DNA of 64,000 nucleotides, taken from Marinobacter sp. BW6 (GTDB lineage: Bacteria; Pseudomonadota; Gammaproteobacteria; Pseudomonadales; Oleiphilaceae). The notes beneath the pieces are model-generated. The model saw nothing but the letters and a program-made list of their open reading frames with translations, was not told the DNA's origin and did no database searches. The position numbers and the translations under genes are program-made. The stretch lies in assembly GCF_008107725.1 (NCBI RefSeq), contig NZ_VIRN01000061.1, positions 186,001-250,000 on the forward strand. Reading direction: 5' to 3'. Shown piece by piece: positions 51,705 through 60,496 of this stretch (position 1 is the stretch's first letter; each line of letters opens with the position of its first letter).

Positions 51705-52448
51705 ATGCATCTACCTTTCTGGCTGACCACCGCCCTGCTCTTCCCGGTACTATTGTACCAAGGCAAACAGGCCCGCCGCACAACCCCCAGGCTGCCGGAA
51801 GCCGGAGGCTCCCCGTCTGGTCAATATGGCGAAGGCACTCCGGCCAGGCGAATCCTGGTGATTGGCGAATCCACGGCGGCCAGTGTCGGTGTTGAAACCC
51901 ACAATCAGGGCCTTGCCAGTCAGTTGGCGCGGCAGGTTTACGAACGTACGGGCCACACCATTGCCTGGCACACCTTCGGGATCAATGGCATTCGGCTTGG
52001 GGCGCTGATTCGCGAGCTGGAAACCGCCGAATTGCCAGCTGCGGATGTGGTGTTGTTAAGCATGGGGGTGAACGACACCACGGGCTTCACACCACGTTTT
52101 CGTTTCCGCCGGCAGTTGCGGGCATTGCGCCAATTACTGGCATCCCGGTATCCGGGGCCTGTTCTGCTTCTTAGCGTGCCGCCCATGCATCTGTTTACGG
52201 CCCTGCCCTCACCGCTCCGGCACGTAATGGGGTGGCGGGCCCGGCAGCTGGATAAGCTCTATATCCGCCTTGCACAGCAGTTTCCCAAAGACTTCAAGCA
52301 CCTGAAGTACCCAGTGGTCACGGATCCGGCGCTGCTTGCCAGTGACGGTTATCATCCTGGCAAGCAGGGCTACCAGTACATTGCTGAGGCACTGGCAGAC
52401 AAGGCTATCCCTGAACAACTTTTCAGTAGCGAAAGCCAGGCCAACTGA
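51705..52448 (+). CDS. SGNH/GDSL-family hydrolase
   Basis: The 247-residue product begins with a hydrophobic N-terminus (LPFWLTTALLFPVLLY), probably a membrane anchor or signal. The SGNH blocks are present: GES (VIGESTAASVG), VVLLSMGVNDTTG with Gly/Asn and catalytic SDGYHPGKQGYQYIAEAL (Asp-x-x-His). Esterase, lipase or carbohydrate deacetylase activity is likely; the substrate is unknown. It stands 28 bases after emrE in the same direction and may be co-transcribed. Confidence 0.88.
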   Translation: MHLPFWLTTALLFPVLLYQGKQARRTTPRLPEAGGSPSGQYGEGTPARRILVIGESTAASVGVETHNQGLASQLARQVYERTGHTIAWHTFGINGIRLGALIRELETAELPAADVVLLSMGVNDTTGFTPRFRFRRQLRALRQLLASRYPGPVLLLSVPPMHLFTALPSPLRHVMGWRARQLDKLYIRLAQQFPKDFKHLKYPVVTDPALLASDGYHPGKQGYQYIAEALADKAIPEQLFSSESQAN

Positions 52449-52651
52449 TATAGTAATCAGATCCAGCCAAATCCCGTTCTGGTGGTAGTAGGGAGAAGCG
52501 TGCAGACAGGAAGCGCGTTTTACTGCTGTCAGCCTAACCTGCCAAATCCGATCTCCTCTGAGTCAGCCCGAAGGGCGATGGCTTAACGGCCTTGCCGGTC
52601 ACTCACTAACTCGATAGTGCTGCAGGGTCTCTGTCATTGAGGAGTGATGAG

Positions 52652-53434
52652 ATGAAAACTGCTCTTTGTCTGTTTCGATCCAACCTTTCCGTTATTACGT
52701 TGGCCTGGCTTGGTTTTGCCAATGCAACCATCGCTGCCGACCTGCAGGTTTTCACTGGAGTCCCGGTCGCCGTCGGTAACGGCACCGTACGCGTGGAAGT
52801 CACGACAAACGGGATGAACGAACCTGAATCTGTGTCTGTCATTATGACCAAAGAGGCACTTCAGGGACTGCCTGCTGTTCAGGGCGAGAAAATGTTCTGG
52901 GAGTTTTCATTGCCCATGCCGGACACCGGCCCGCAAACGGGCTACGATCACGTTGTCCTTGACTGGAACCCTGCTGGCCATATCCCGGAAGGGGTTTACA
53001 ACGTCCCCCATTTTGACGTGCACTTCTACCTGATCAGCGACGGTGAACGTGAAGCCATCACCTTCCATGGCGAAGGCCGTGAACTGGCCATGGCGGCACC
53101 AGACCCACAACTCGTTCCGGCGGGGTATGTCATCCCCCCGGATGCGGCCGTGGACAAGATGGGAATGCACGGCCTGGACCCTGCGGGACATGAATTCCAT
53201 GGCCAACCGTTCAGCCACAACTTCATCTACGGCTATTACAAAGGCGAGCTGATGTTCGTTGAGCCGATGGTATCGCTGGCCTTTCTGGAGTCGCTTCCGG
53301 AGATGACCTCACCGGTAAAGCAACCACAGCGGTATAGCTACCCTGCATGGTACCCGGCAACCTACCGGGTTGGGTTTGATGCCGGGAAGGGTGAGTACAC
53401 CATCGCACTCCAGAACCTGGCCAGGTTTGAATAA
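52652..53434 (+). CDS. secreted protein of unknown function (TTHB210-like/DUF5602 pattern)
   Basis: The product of about 260 residues has a signal peptide (NLSVITLAWLGFANATIAA) and a His-rich secreted domain with HFDVHFYLISDGEREAITFHGEG, MGMHGLDPAGHEFHGQPFSHNFIYGYYKGELMFVEPMVSLAFLESL. The pattern resembles the TTHB210-like family, whose members may bind metals or ligands. This assignment is tentative. The ATG at 52652 follows GAGGAGTGATGAG. It is convergent with the ThDP enzyme gene, whose stop lies 7 bases away. Location is probably periplasmic or outer membrane. Confidence 0.75.
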   Translation: MKTALCLFRSNLSVITLAWLGFANATIAADLQVFTGVPVAVGNGTVRVEVTTNGMNEPESVSVIMTKEALQGLPAVQGEKMFWEFSLPMPDTGPQTGYDHVVLDWNPAGHIPEGVYNVPHFDVHFYLISDGEREAITFHGEGRELAMAAPDPQLVPAGYVIPPDAAVDKMGMHGLDPAGHEFHGQPFSHNFIYGYYKGELMFVEPMVSLAFLESLPEMTSPVKQPQRYSYPAWYPATYRVGFDAGKGEYTIALQNLARFE

Positions 53435-53441
53435 GTGTGCC

Positions 53442-55100
53442 TCAGGGTGCGAGCTTCCGCTTTAGCGCCCTGGAAACCGACAGAGGCAGGCTGGGCAGTG
53501 AGCGCAGCATCCACGGTAGTATCCGGCGTTTCACCCCGCTCAGTGATTCCGGGATCACGGCTTCAATGAGGTGTGGTCCCGGCATTCTCTGGGCGTATTC
53601 CAGGGCTTTTGCCATTTCCTCGGCGGTGTGCACCCGCACGCCGTGAACACCCATGCCGTTGGCCATTTCCGCGAAGTTGATCACCGGGCCGCGCAGGTCC
53701 AGCTGGGATTTGGCTTTCTCACCGGCCTCTTCCGCGCCTACGCGCTCCAGTTCGATGTTCAGTACGGAGTAGGACGCGTTGTTGAAGATGATGGAGGTCA
53801 CGTTCAGCTGTTCCCGGGCCATGGTCCACAAGGCCTGGATGGTGTACATGGCGGTGCCGTCACCGATCAGGGCGATAACCGGCCGGTCCGGGCAGGCCAC
53901 GGCGGCACCTACAGCGTTGGGCAGGCCTTGGCCGATGGCGCCGCCGGTAAGGGTGATCATGTCGTGGCGGGGTGCGCCGGCCGTCATTACCGAGAGCATC
54001 AGGCTGGAGGTGATGCCTTCGTCCACGATGATGGCATTCTCCGGCATCAGTTCGCCCACCGCCTTGCAGACTTTCTCGGCGGTCAGCTTGCCCCGTGGCC
54101 GTCCCGGTCGTTTCTCCGGCTGTAGCTTCGGCTGCGCCTGGCTGGCACCCACGGCGTCATTGAGTTTTTTGAGGCTGGCCAGAATATCCTGGTCGGAGGC
54201 GGCAAGGGTGTGTACCTGGCAGGTATCCGGTACCAGGTAGCTCTTCTTTCCGGGGTAGGCGAAGAAGGAAACCGGCGCTTTCGAATCCACCAGGATCAGT
54301 TGCTCTACATCGGTAAGCTGCACCGTGGCCAGTTCCGCCAGGTAGGCCAGGCGTTCAATGTAGGGCAGCCCGGCGCCCCGCTCAATGCGGGTGGGGAAGG
54401 TTTCCGCCAGCAGGGTCACGCCGCTGTGTGCGGCCAGTTTGGCGGCCGCCAGCATGCTGGGTTCACGCAGGGAATGACCGCCCATCAGCAGGGCGGTTTT
54501 CTTGCCGGAGCGGATCGCCTGGGCAATGGCTTCCACTGTGGCATCGTCTGCCGGCTCAGGTGTCGGCGGTGCCATGGGCGCGCTGGGCAAACCGCCCTCC
54601 CCCCAGGACACATCCGCCGGCAGTATAAGTGTGGCTACCTGCCCGGGCGCTGTGCGGGCAGCCGCAATGGCTTCGGCGGCGTCCTGGCAGAGGGTTTCCG
54701 TGCTCTTGGCGGTGCGCACAAACCCCGGGGAAACGTTACGGGCCACGGTCTCGATATCCGACTGTAGCTGGGCATCGTATTTCACGTGGTAGGTGGCGTG
54801 GTCGCCCACAATGTTCAGCACCGGCACCTTGCCCTTGCGGGCGTTGTGAAGGTTGGCCAGGCCGTTGCCCAGTCCACAACCGAGGTGCAACAGGGTGGCG
54901 GCGGGTTTGTCGGCCATGCGGGCATAGCCGTCTGCGGCGCCGGTGGCCACACCCTCGAACAGGGCAAGAACAGCCCGCATCTTGGGCTCGTCATCCAGGG
55001 CGGCCACAAAGTGCATTTCACTGGTGCCGGGGTTGCTGAAGCAGACCTCAACACCGGCATCTACCAGGGTTCTCATCAGGGCTTGTGCGCCGTTTGTCAT
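53442..55100 (-). CDS. ThDP-dependent acetolactate-synthase-like/decarboxylase-family enzyme
   Basis: The 552-residue product has the three-domain AHAS/benzoylformate-decarboxylase fold: N-terminal MTNGAQALMRTLVDAGVEVCFSNPGTSEMHFVAALDDEPK with Glu-containing ALFEGVATGAADGYARMADKPAATLLHLGCGLGNGLANL. The ThDP motif GDGTAMYTIQALWTMAREQLNVTSIIFNN is near residues 400-430. The N-terminus differs from true AHAS (ilvG here), and no small subunit is nearby, so a decarboxylase or carboligase for another 2-oxoacid is likelier. It is downstream of a flavoprotein dehydrogenase (58 bases gap), divergent from an AraC regulator. Confidence 0.86.
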   Translation of the reverse strand: MTNGAQALMRTLVDAGVEVCFSNPGTSEMHFVAALDDEPKMRAVLALFEGVATGAADGYARMADKPAATLLHLGCGLGNGLANLHNARKGKVPVLNIVGDHATYHVKYDAQLQSDIETVARNVSPGFVRTAKSTETLCQDAAEAIAAARTAPGQVATLILPADVSWGEGGLPSAPMAPPTPEPADDATVEAIAQAIRSGKKTALLMGGHSLREPSMLAAAKLAAHSGVTLLAETFPTRIERGAGLPYIERLAYLAELATVQLTDVEQLILVDSKAPVSFFAYPGKKSYLVPDTCQVHTLAASDQDILASLKKLNDAVGASQAQPKLQPEKRPGRPRGKLTAEKVCKAVGELMPENAIIVDEGITSSLMLSVMTAGAPRHDMITLTGGAIGQGLPNAVGAAVACPDRPVIALIGDGTAMYTIQALWTMAREQLNVTSIIFNNASYSVLNIELERVGAEEAGEKAKSQLDLRGPVINFAEMANGMGVHGVRVHTAEEMAKALEYAQRMPGPHLIEAVIPESLSGVKRRILPWMLRSLPSLPLSVSRALKRKLAP

Positions 55101-55158
55101 TGTTGTTCTCCAGCTTTTGTAAATTCGAGTCTTCGGTTGATTAACTTGCCCATGGGGT

Positions 55159-56772
55159 TCAGCCTCCGGCCACGATGGCGCGCACCGCCGCCCGGGCCGT
55201 CATGATGCACCCCGGCAGGAAGGTGCCTTCCAGGGAACGTTTGCCGTTCGCACCACCGCCACCAAAGCCTGCCGCCTCGCCCACGCAATAAAGGCCGCCA
55301 ACAGGCTGCCCCTGGGCGTTGAGGACGCGGCTCTGCAGATCGGTTTGCAGGCCCCCCAGGCTTTTGCGAGTAATCAGCTGCATGCGGATGGCGATGAAGG
55401 GGCCCGCACCGGATTTCTGCAGCGGAGCCGGTTTGCAGGTACGCAGGCGGTCCGGCTTCCATTCCCGGGCATGCTGTATCATTCGGATCTGGGGATCATC
55501 ATGAAGGCTGGTGCCCGCCGCGAAGTTGGCATCAAACGCATCGGCGGTGGCCTTGAGCGTTGCCGGGTTGATGTCGTTGGAGCAGGTGAGCGCATTCATC
55601 TTGCCGGCCAGCTCAGTAAGGCTGTCCGCCACCAGGAAATCCCGGCTTTCATGCTGCATCTGTCGCACCAGGGCGTGGTTGCCCAGCAACAGTTCTTTCA
55701 CGAACTGGGGGAACTGTTTGTCCCGGATGCGGGCGTTGTGCTCGGCGCCGGAGATGGCAAATTCCTTGGCGGCAATGCGCCAGTTCAGCAGGTGCCAGGT
55801 CCAGGGCTTTTCCTGTTCCGCCACCCGCTGGCAAAGCCAGTGGGTATCGAAGCCGGTCACCAGGGGTTCCGGGCCAATCCGTTCACCCCGATGGTTCAGC
55901 CACAGGGCCGATTTGCAGGGAATGGTTGAAAGACCATGGCCAGGAAAGTGGGGGTACGGATGCGGGAAGCCGGCCGCGTAGTTCCACATTTCGCCGGCGT
56001 GGGTGATCCGGCCTCCGAGGGTGTCCGCCACCCAGTGATGAATGCGGCCATCGGCATAGGGGTGGGCACCGTTCAACATCCGGGTGGGTTGCGGGCGATC
56101 CACCGGCCAGTTGGCCCGGCATTCCTTGTGGCTGCCGTTGATACCGCCGGTGGCCATTACTACTGCGGCGGCTGAAAAACGGACTTCTTCACCGGTGGCT
56201 TCATTGACAGCCAGGGCCCCACTCACTTTTCCCGCTTCGTGGTCCAGTTCAGTAATGCGATGCTGGTGCAGGAGGGTGAGCTTGCCGCTGGTGTTCTCCC
56301 GGTGCAGCGCCGTCATCAGGGATCGGACCAGTTCCCGGGCGGTGCCCCAGACCACATGGTAACGAGGCAAACGGTTGCCATCGCCGAAACGGCCACGCTC
56401 AACCCAGTTCACCGCCGGCAGGAATTTTATGCCTTCGTTGCTAAGCCAGTCGTAAACCTCGGAGCGTGAATGCTCCACATAATACCGGGCCCATTGCAGG
56501 GGCAATTCATCGTCGGGCGCCAGCTCGCCAAAGCTGAGCCAGTCGTCCAGGGCAACCTCCGGTGTGTCGGCAATCTTCATGCGCTTCTGAAGTGGCGTGC
56601 CCACCAGCATCATGCCACCAAAGGCCCACAGTGCCAGGCCTCCCATCCGTTCTTCGGTATCCCGGTCTGCCAGGACAACGGACTTGCCGGCGCGCAGGCC
56701 TTCCAGAGCTGCGACAATACCAGCCAGCCCGCCGCCGACCACCAGGATATCTGAGGTAATTTCCTTGGCCAT
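55159..56772 (-). CDS. FAD-binding dehydrogenase (KstD/fumarate-reductase flavoprotein family)
   Basis: The 537-residue product has the FAD Rossmann motif ILVVGGGLAGIVAALEGLRAGKSVVLADRD at the N-terminus and AAAVVMATGGINGSHKECRANWP. The C-terminal GLYCVGEAAGFGGGGANGKRSLEGTFLPGCIMTARAAVRAIVAG is the second FAD-binding part. Relatives include 3-ketosteroid 1-dehydrogenases and urocanate/fumarate reductases; the substrate cannot be chosen. It lies 58 bases before the ThDP enzyme gene as a pair, opposite an AraC regulator. Its start is 62 bases from the direct repeats that look like AraC sites. Confidence 0.86.
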   Translation of the reverse strand: MAKEITSDILVVGGGLAGIVAALEGLRAGKSVVLADRDTEERMGGLALWAFGGMMLVGTPLQKRMKIADTPEVALDDWLSFGELAPDDELPLQWARYYVEHSRSEVYDWLSNEGIKFLPAVNWVERGRFGDGNRLPRYHVVWGTARELVRSLMTALHRENTSGKLTLLHQHRITELDHEAGKVSGALAVNEATGEEVRFSAAAVVMATGGINGSHKECRANWPVDRPQPTRMLNGAHPYADGRIHHWVADTLGGRITHAGEMWNYAAGFPHPYPHFPGHGLSTIPCKSALWLNHRGERIGPEPLVTGFDTHWLCQRVAEQEKPWTWHLLNWRIAAKEFAISGAEHNARIRDKQFPQFVKELLLGNHALVRQMQHESRDFLVADSLTELAGKMNALTCSNDINPATLKATADAFDANFAAGTSLHDDPQIRMIQHAREWKPDRLRTCKPAPLQKSGAGPFIAIRMQLITRKSLGGLQTDLQSRVLNAQGQPVGGLYCVGEAAGFGGGGANGKRSLEGTFLPGCIMTARAAVRAIVAGG

Positions 56773-56834
56773 ATCGCATCCGACCTGATCGCAATGAGTT
56801 GTCAGCTTTAAAGATATACCGGTACCATGGCTTT

Positions 56835-56876
56835 AAAATTGACTTCAGAGGCCAACAAAATTGACTCTAGAGGCCA
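56835..56876. promoter_or_regulatory. two 20-bp direct repeats, 22-bp period, between the flavoprotein and AraC genes
   Basis: AAAATTGACTTCAGAGGCCA (56835-56854) and AAAATTGACTCTAGAGGCCA (56857-56876) differ at two positions and lie two helical turns apart. AraC-type regulators usually bind such tandem sites, and these lie in the divergent gap. The second copy overlaps the putative TTG start at 56861. Confidence 0.6.
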
Positions 56877-57871
56877 CGGTTTCCATTGGCTGGGTCAACA
56901 CCGTGATTGGTGCTGCAGAGAGGCTGTCGGTAACGGCTGACCAACTGCTGGCCGCGGCGGGTATTCCGCACTCCGCCTGCGAACTGGAACGCTGGCCGAT
57001 TGACGACATTACCCGGCTCTGGCACGCCGCCGAGCGCTGCACCGGCGACCCGGGCTTTGGCCTGAAAGTAGGTGCAGAGTTCTCCCCGATGAGTATCAGT
57101 GGCGTCGGGTTTGCGCTGCAGTCGGCGGCCACCCTGCGAGAGGCCATCGTGATGGTGCAGCGTTTCCAGCGGCTGATCTCCGATGGCGGGCGATTCCAGG
57201 TTGTCGCCGGCAACGCTGCCACCTGGCTGGTCTACCATCCCAGGCAGGGCCGGCTGGCATTCAGCCCGCATCAGATTGAGGCGGTGCTGGCCTCGGTGGT
57301 TGGCTTCGGGAGTTGGGTTACGGGAACACGGATGCAACCGGCCCGGGTACAATTCAGCCAACCGCGGCTGGGGCCGTTGGCGGGGTACCAGACCGTGTTC
57401 AACTGCCAGGTGGAGTTTGAGCAGGCGTTCAGCGGAGTACTGATCGACAATAGCGTTCTGGACCAGCCCCTGCCCCAGGCCGACCCTCAGCTTGCGCAAG
57501 TGCACGAGCGCTACACAACCGCTCGCCTCGCCGCGCTTTCCATCAACAGTGCCTCGGTGCCGGAAATACGCAGATGGCTCACCGCCCGAATCGGCCCGGT
57601 TCTGCCCCGCCGGGCAGACGCAGCGGAAGCCCTGGGCATCAGCGAACGCAGCCTGGCCCGGCGGCTCCGTGAACAGGGCCAGACCTTCGATGGACTGGTT
57701 GACGACGTACGTCGCGAAAAAGCCCTGCAGGCGGTCGCCGATTCCAACTCTTCCCTCCCCGAAATCGCGGAAGCGCTGGGGTTTGCCGAGGTAAGCACCT
57801 TTTACCGCGCATTCCGGCGCTGGACGGGCATGCCACCGGTGCGTTGGCGCAAGCAGCACAGCTCGGCTTGA
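56861..57871 (+). CDS. AraC-family transcriptional regulator
   Basis: The product of about 336 residues has an N-terminal ligand domain (VSIGWVNTVIGAAERLSVTADQLLAAAGIPHSA, pattern of the arabinose-binding AraC type) and two C-terminal HTH motifs (AAEALGISERSLARRLREQGQTF and IAEALGFAEVSTFYRAFRRWTGMPPVRWRKQ). It reads as a regulator of the divergent flavoprotein/ThDP operon. The start is uncertain: TTG at 56861 would use AGAGG of the first repeat as ribosome site. An ATG at 56827 is 34 bases upstream but in another frame; without one 22-base repeat it would join in frame as MALKLTLEATVS. A tandem duplication that shifted the start is therefore possible. Confidence 0.87.
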   Translation: MTLEATVSIGWVNTVIGAAERLSVTADQLLAAAGIPHSACELERWPIDDITRLWHAAERCTGDPGFGLKVGAEFSPMSISGVGFALQSAATLREAIVMVQRFQRLISDGGRFQVVAGNAATWLVYHPRQGRLAFSPHQIEAVLASVVGFGSWVTGTRMQPARVQFSQPRLGPLAGYQTVFNCQVEFEQAFSGVLIDNSVLDQPLPQADPQLAQVHERYTTARLAALSINSASVPEIRRWLTARIGPVLPRRADAAEALGISERSLARRLREQGQTFDGLVDDVRREKALQAVADSNSSLPEIAEALGFAEVSTFYRAFRRWTGMPPVRWRKQHSSA

Positions 57872-57881
57872 GCGAGATGTG

Positions 57882-58892
57882 TTATTTGGGCGACTCGGCT
57901 GTTCCCGGCTGCCCGGACAACTGAAGCTGGTCTCGCCCGCCTTTTTTGGCGAGATACAGAGCTTCATCGGTCGAGTTAATAAGATCATCCGGGTTGCAGC
58001 CATGCTCCGGCGCGGTTGCCAACCCGGAAGAAAAACGAACAACCAACTGCAGGTCGCCAAGGGTCAGCTCCATGGGGCTGTTCTTTCGGCGCCATTCGGT
58101 CATTCGCTGGTGTGCATCGGCCATTGAAAGCCCCGGCATCATAATCAGGAATTCCTCACCACCCCACCGGCAGACCACATCCTCCTTGCGCATGCCATGA
58201 CACAGCAGCCGACTGAACTCCACGAGCACCCGATCGCCTGCGGCATGGCCATGCTCGTCGTTAAGCTGTTTGAAGTGATCAAGATCCACCATCATCAGAG
58301 TAACCGGGTAGTGCTCCCGCTGCGCCCTGCTCAGCTCGCGGTTGAGGCTCTCAAGAAGGTAGCGTCGGTTAAATAGATTGGTCAGGGGATCGCGGATGGC
58401 CTCTTCCTGAAGCTGCTGCTGAAGGCGGCGATTCTCAGCCAGCTGGAGCTCCAGGGACTCGTTGGTCTTTTTGAGCGCCATCTCGGCATTGCGCCGGGCG
58501 GTTATATCCCGGGAGATGCCGCAGATATACACCGTGCTGCCATCCTTGCCCAAAAGCGGTGAAATACTGGTTTCAAAGATGGTAAGCGGCGCCGAATCGA
58601 AGCCTTCGGTGGTTTCTTCGTAACGGATCATGTGGCCGGCTTCTATTGCCCGGGCGTAGTTGTCGGCTATTCGCTGATTCAACTCGGGGTCCGGAACGAT
58701 TTCGTCCAGGAACCGCCCACAGAGCATCTCATCAGTCTGTTGCATGAACCTGTCCATAGCTTCGTTGCAATAGACAAGGCGATACCGTTCGCCCTCCAGC
58801 CGCAAAAGAAAAACGTGATCAGACATGGTATCGAGCATGCCCGTAAGCAGATGAATGTCGGCTGGCTCAACTTCGTTTACCGTTGATGTCAC
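57882..58892 (-). CDS. PAS-GGDEF diguanylate cyclase
   Basis: The 336-residue product has a PAS/PAC sensor (MLDTMSDHVFLLRLEGERYRLVYCNEAMDRFMQQ to about residue 140), a short coiled coil (LKKTNESLELQLAENRRLQQQLQEE) and a GGDEF domain with LTNLFNRRYLLESLNRELSR and the active-site GGEEF in RWGGEEFLIMM. It makes cyclic-di-GMP. No EAL domain. It faces the AraC gene tail to tail (10 bases apart) and is transcribed away from the ECF sigma operon. Likely inner location is cytoplasm, since no membrane segment is seen. The inhibitory RxxD site is not clearly present. Confidence 0.92.
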   Translation of the reverse strand: MTSTVNEVEPADIHLLTGMLDTMSDHVFLLRLEGERYRLVYCNEAMDRFMQQTDEMLCGRFLDEIVPDPELNQRIADNYARAIEAGHMIRYEETTEGFDSAPLTIFETSISPLLGKDGSTVYICGISRDITARRNAEMALKKTNESLELQLAENRRLQQQLQEEAIRDPLTNLFNRRYLLESLNRELSRAQREHYPVTLMMVDLDHFKQLNDEHGHAAGDRVLVEFSRLLCHGMRKEDVVCRWGGEEFLIMMPGLSMADAHQRMTEWRRKNSPMELTLGDLQLVVRFSSGLATAPEHGCNPDDLINSTDEALYLAKKGGRDQLQLSGQPGTAESPK

Positions 58893-59041
58893 AGTGTAAG
58901 ATCCGTTTTTTTGCTGAGACTGATTAACGCCTGACTATAGCCCAACCTGCCACACCGGGTAATAGCCAGACTGCAATTTCATGTTGAGCAACCGCGAACC
59001 AACAAGTAACCTGCTGATCAGACACCAGAGCCTGAGGCACC

Positions 59042-59650
59042 ATGAAGCCTGACTCCCATCAGCTCCCAGACAACGCCATTGGCGCGACGAGTTCGCAGTC
59101 GCCCTCAGACACCCCTGAGCACATTGCTGAGCTGATTCACCGTGTGGCTCGGAAAGACCGCCAGGCTTTCGCCCTTCTCTACCAGGCAACTGCTCCGAAA
59201 CTTCTCGGCACCGTGTTGCGTATCCTCAGAGACAGAGGATGGGCAGACGATGTTATCCAGGACAGTTACCTCAAGATCTGGCAGAAAGCAGAGCAATTTC
59301 AGGATGGCAAATCCTCGCCTATCACCTGGCTGGTTTCGATTGCCCGTAACAGTGCAATTGACGAGCTGCGCAAACACCCTGCCGGACGTACCACGAACAG
59401 CGACGAGCTGGATGAAATGCCGGGCAGACAGTCAACGGCTCAGGAACAGCTGGAAGACCAGCAGGCGGCTAATACACTGAATCACTGCATCGACCAACTG
59501 GAGAAAGACCGACAGGACATGGTACGGCTCGCCTACCTCAATGGCTGGTCCCGGGAAGAGCTGGCAAGCCAGTTCGAGCAGCCGGTCAATACGGTGAAAA
59601 CCTGGCTGCACCGCGCCCTGAAACAGATCAAAAGGTGCCTGGAATCATGA
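59042..59650 (+). CDS. ECF-family RNA polymerase sigma factor
   Basis: The 202-residue product has sigma-70 region 2 (FALLYQATAPKLLGTVLRILRDRGWADDVIQDSYLKIWQKAEQF then TWLVSIARNSAIDELRKH) and region 4 (MVRLAYLNGWSREELASQFEQPVNTVKTWLHRALKQIKRCLES). Its stop overlaps the start of the anti-sigma gene (ATGA 59647-59650), the standard pairing for SigK/RskA-type factors. The stress that releases it is unknown. It may transcribe the DUF7282-like gene downstream and its own operon. Confidence 0.93.
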   Translation: MKPDSHQLPDNAIGATSSQSPSDTPEHIAELIHRVARKDRQAFALLYQATAPKLLGTVLRILRDRGWADDVIQDSYLKIWQKAEQFQDGKSSPITWLVSIARNSAIDELRKHPAGRTTNSDELDEMPGRQSTAQEQLEDQQAANTLNHCIDQLEKDRQDMVRLAYLNGWSREELASQFEQPVNTVKTWLHRALKQIKRCLES

Positions 59651-60378
59651 CGGAACGCGACGACCTGGACATGCTGGTTGCAGAGTTCGTTCTGGGCACC
59701 TTACCGGCCCCGGAGCGGGAGTATGTTGAAAGCCGGCGTATTGAGGACCCGGAGGTAGATGCGCTGATTCTGCAATGGGAAGAGCGGTTGGGCAGGCTGG
59801 CTGAAGAAACCGAGCCCGTTCAGCCCTCACCGGCGCTGTTCGCAAAAATCGAGAAGGCTCTGGACCGCGTGGAATCGACGCCTCGCGAGGCTGCCGAAAC
59901 GTCCAACGTGGTTGCTCTGCGCAGCCAGCTTAACCGCTGGCGCTGGAGCACGGCGATTGCCTCGGCGGCCGCCCTGGTTCTCGTAGCTATTCTGGCGTTC
60001 CAGCCACAGCCCGAGCCACAAGCCCAGTCGTTTGTAGCGGTTTTCCAGAACAACGATGAACAGCCGGCCTTCCTGCTCACGGTGGACCTGAAGGAGCAAC
60101 GGCTCAATATCAGGCCGGTAACTGCCGAGCCAAGACCCGGAAAATCCTATCAGTTGTGGATCAAGGCAGACGAGCTGGGACCAAACCCACGTTCGGTGGG
60201 CGTTCTGGGCAACGACTTCAGACTTGATGAGGGGGCGCTGAGAAGTTATGACCCGGCCCTGCTCAAGGAAGCCACGTTCGGCATCAGCGTCGAACCCGAA
60301 GGTGGTTCACCCACTGGCCAGCCCACCGGGCCGGCGATTCACGGTTACCTCTACCCCACCGACGGTAATGATCAGTAG
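59647..60378 (+). CDS. anti-sigma factor (RskA-like)
   Basis: The product of about 243 residues has a short cytoplasmic anti-sigma helix bundle (MTERDDLDMLVAEFVLGTLPAPEREYVESRRIEDPEVDALILQWEERLGRLAEE), one membrane helix near residues 98-116 (WSTAIASAAALVLVAILAF) and a periplasmic RskA domain (QNNDEQPAFLLTVDLKEQRLNIRPVTAEPRPGKSYQLWIKADELGPNPRSVGVLG). It holds the sigma factor at the membrane until a signal degrades or alters it. Translational overlap with the sigma gene supports stoichiometric pairing. Start at 59647 chosen over 59635. Confidence 0.92.
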   Translation: MTERDDLDMLVAEFVLGTLPAPEREYVESRRIEDPEVDALILQWEERLGRLAEETEPVQPSPALFAKIEKALDRVESTPREAAETSNVVALRSQLNRWRWSTAIASAAALVLVAILAFQPQPEPQAQSFVAVFQNNDEQPAFLLTVDLKEQRLNIRPVTAEPRPGKSYQLWIKADELGPNPRSVGVLGNDFRLDEGALRSYDPALLKEATFGISVEPEGGSPTGQPTGPAIHGYLYPTDGNDQ

Positions 60379-60443
60379 GCGTGGCCACAAAAAAATCACC
60401 GGTGCCTGAAACTTTGCGCATCCGCTCCCGTAGCTGCAGTTAA

Positions 60444-60471
60444 CCCGTCCAATAACAAACGAACGGACGGG
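60444..60471. promoter_or_regulatory. inverted repeat before the DUF7282-like gene
   Basis: CCCGTCC (60444-60450) and GGACGGG (60465-60471) form a 7-bp palindrome with a 14-base loop 26 bases before the ATG. It may be an operator or part of an ECF promoter/leader hairpin. Only position supports it. Confidence 0.35.
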
Positions 60472-60496
60472 AAACACTGAGACTTAGGAGAACGCA

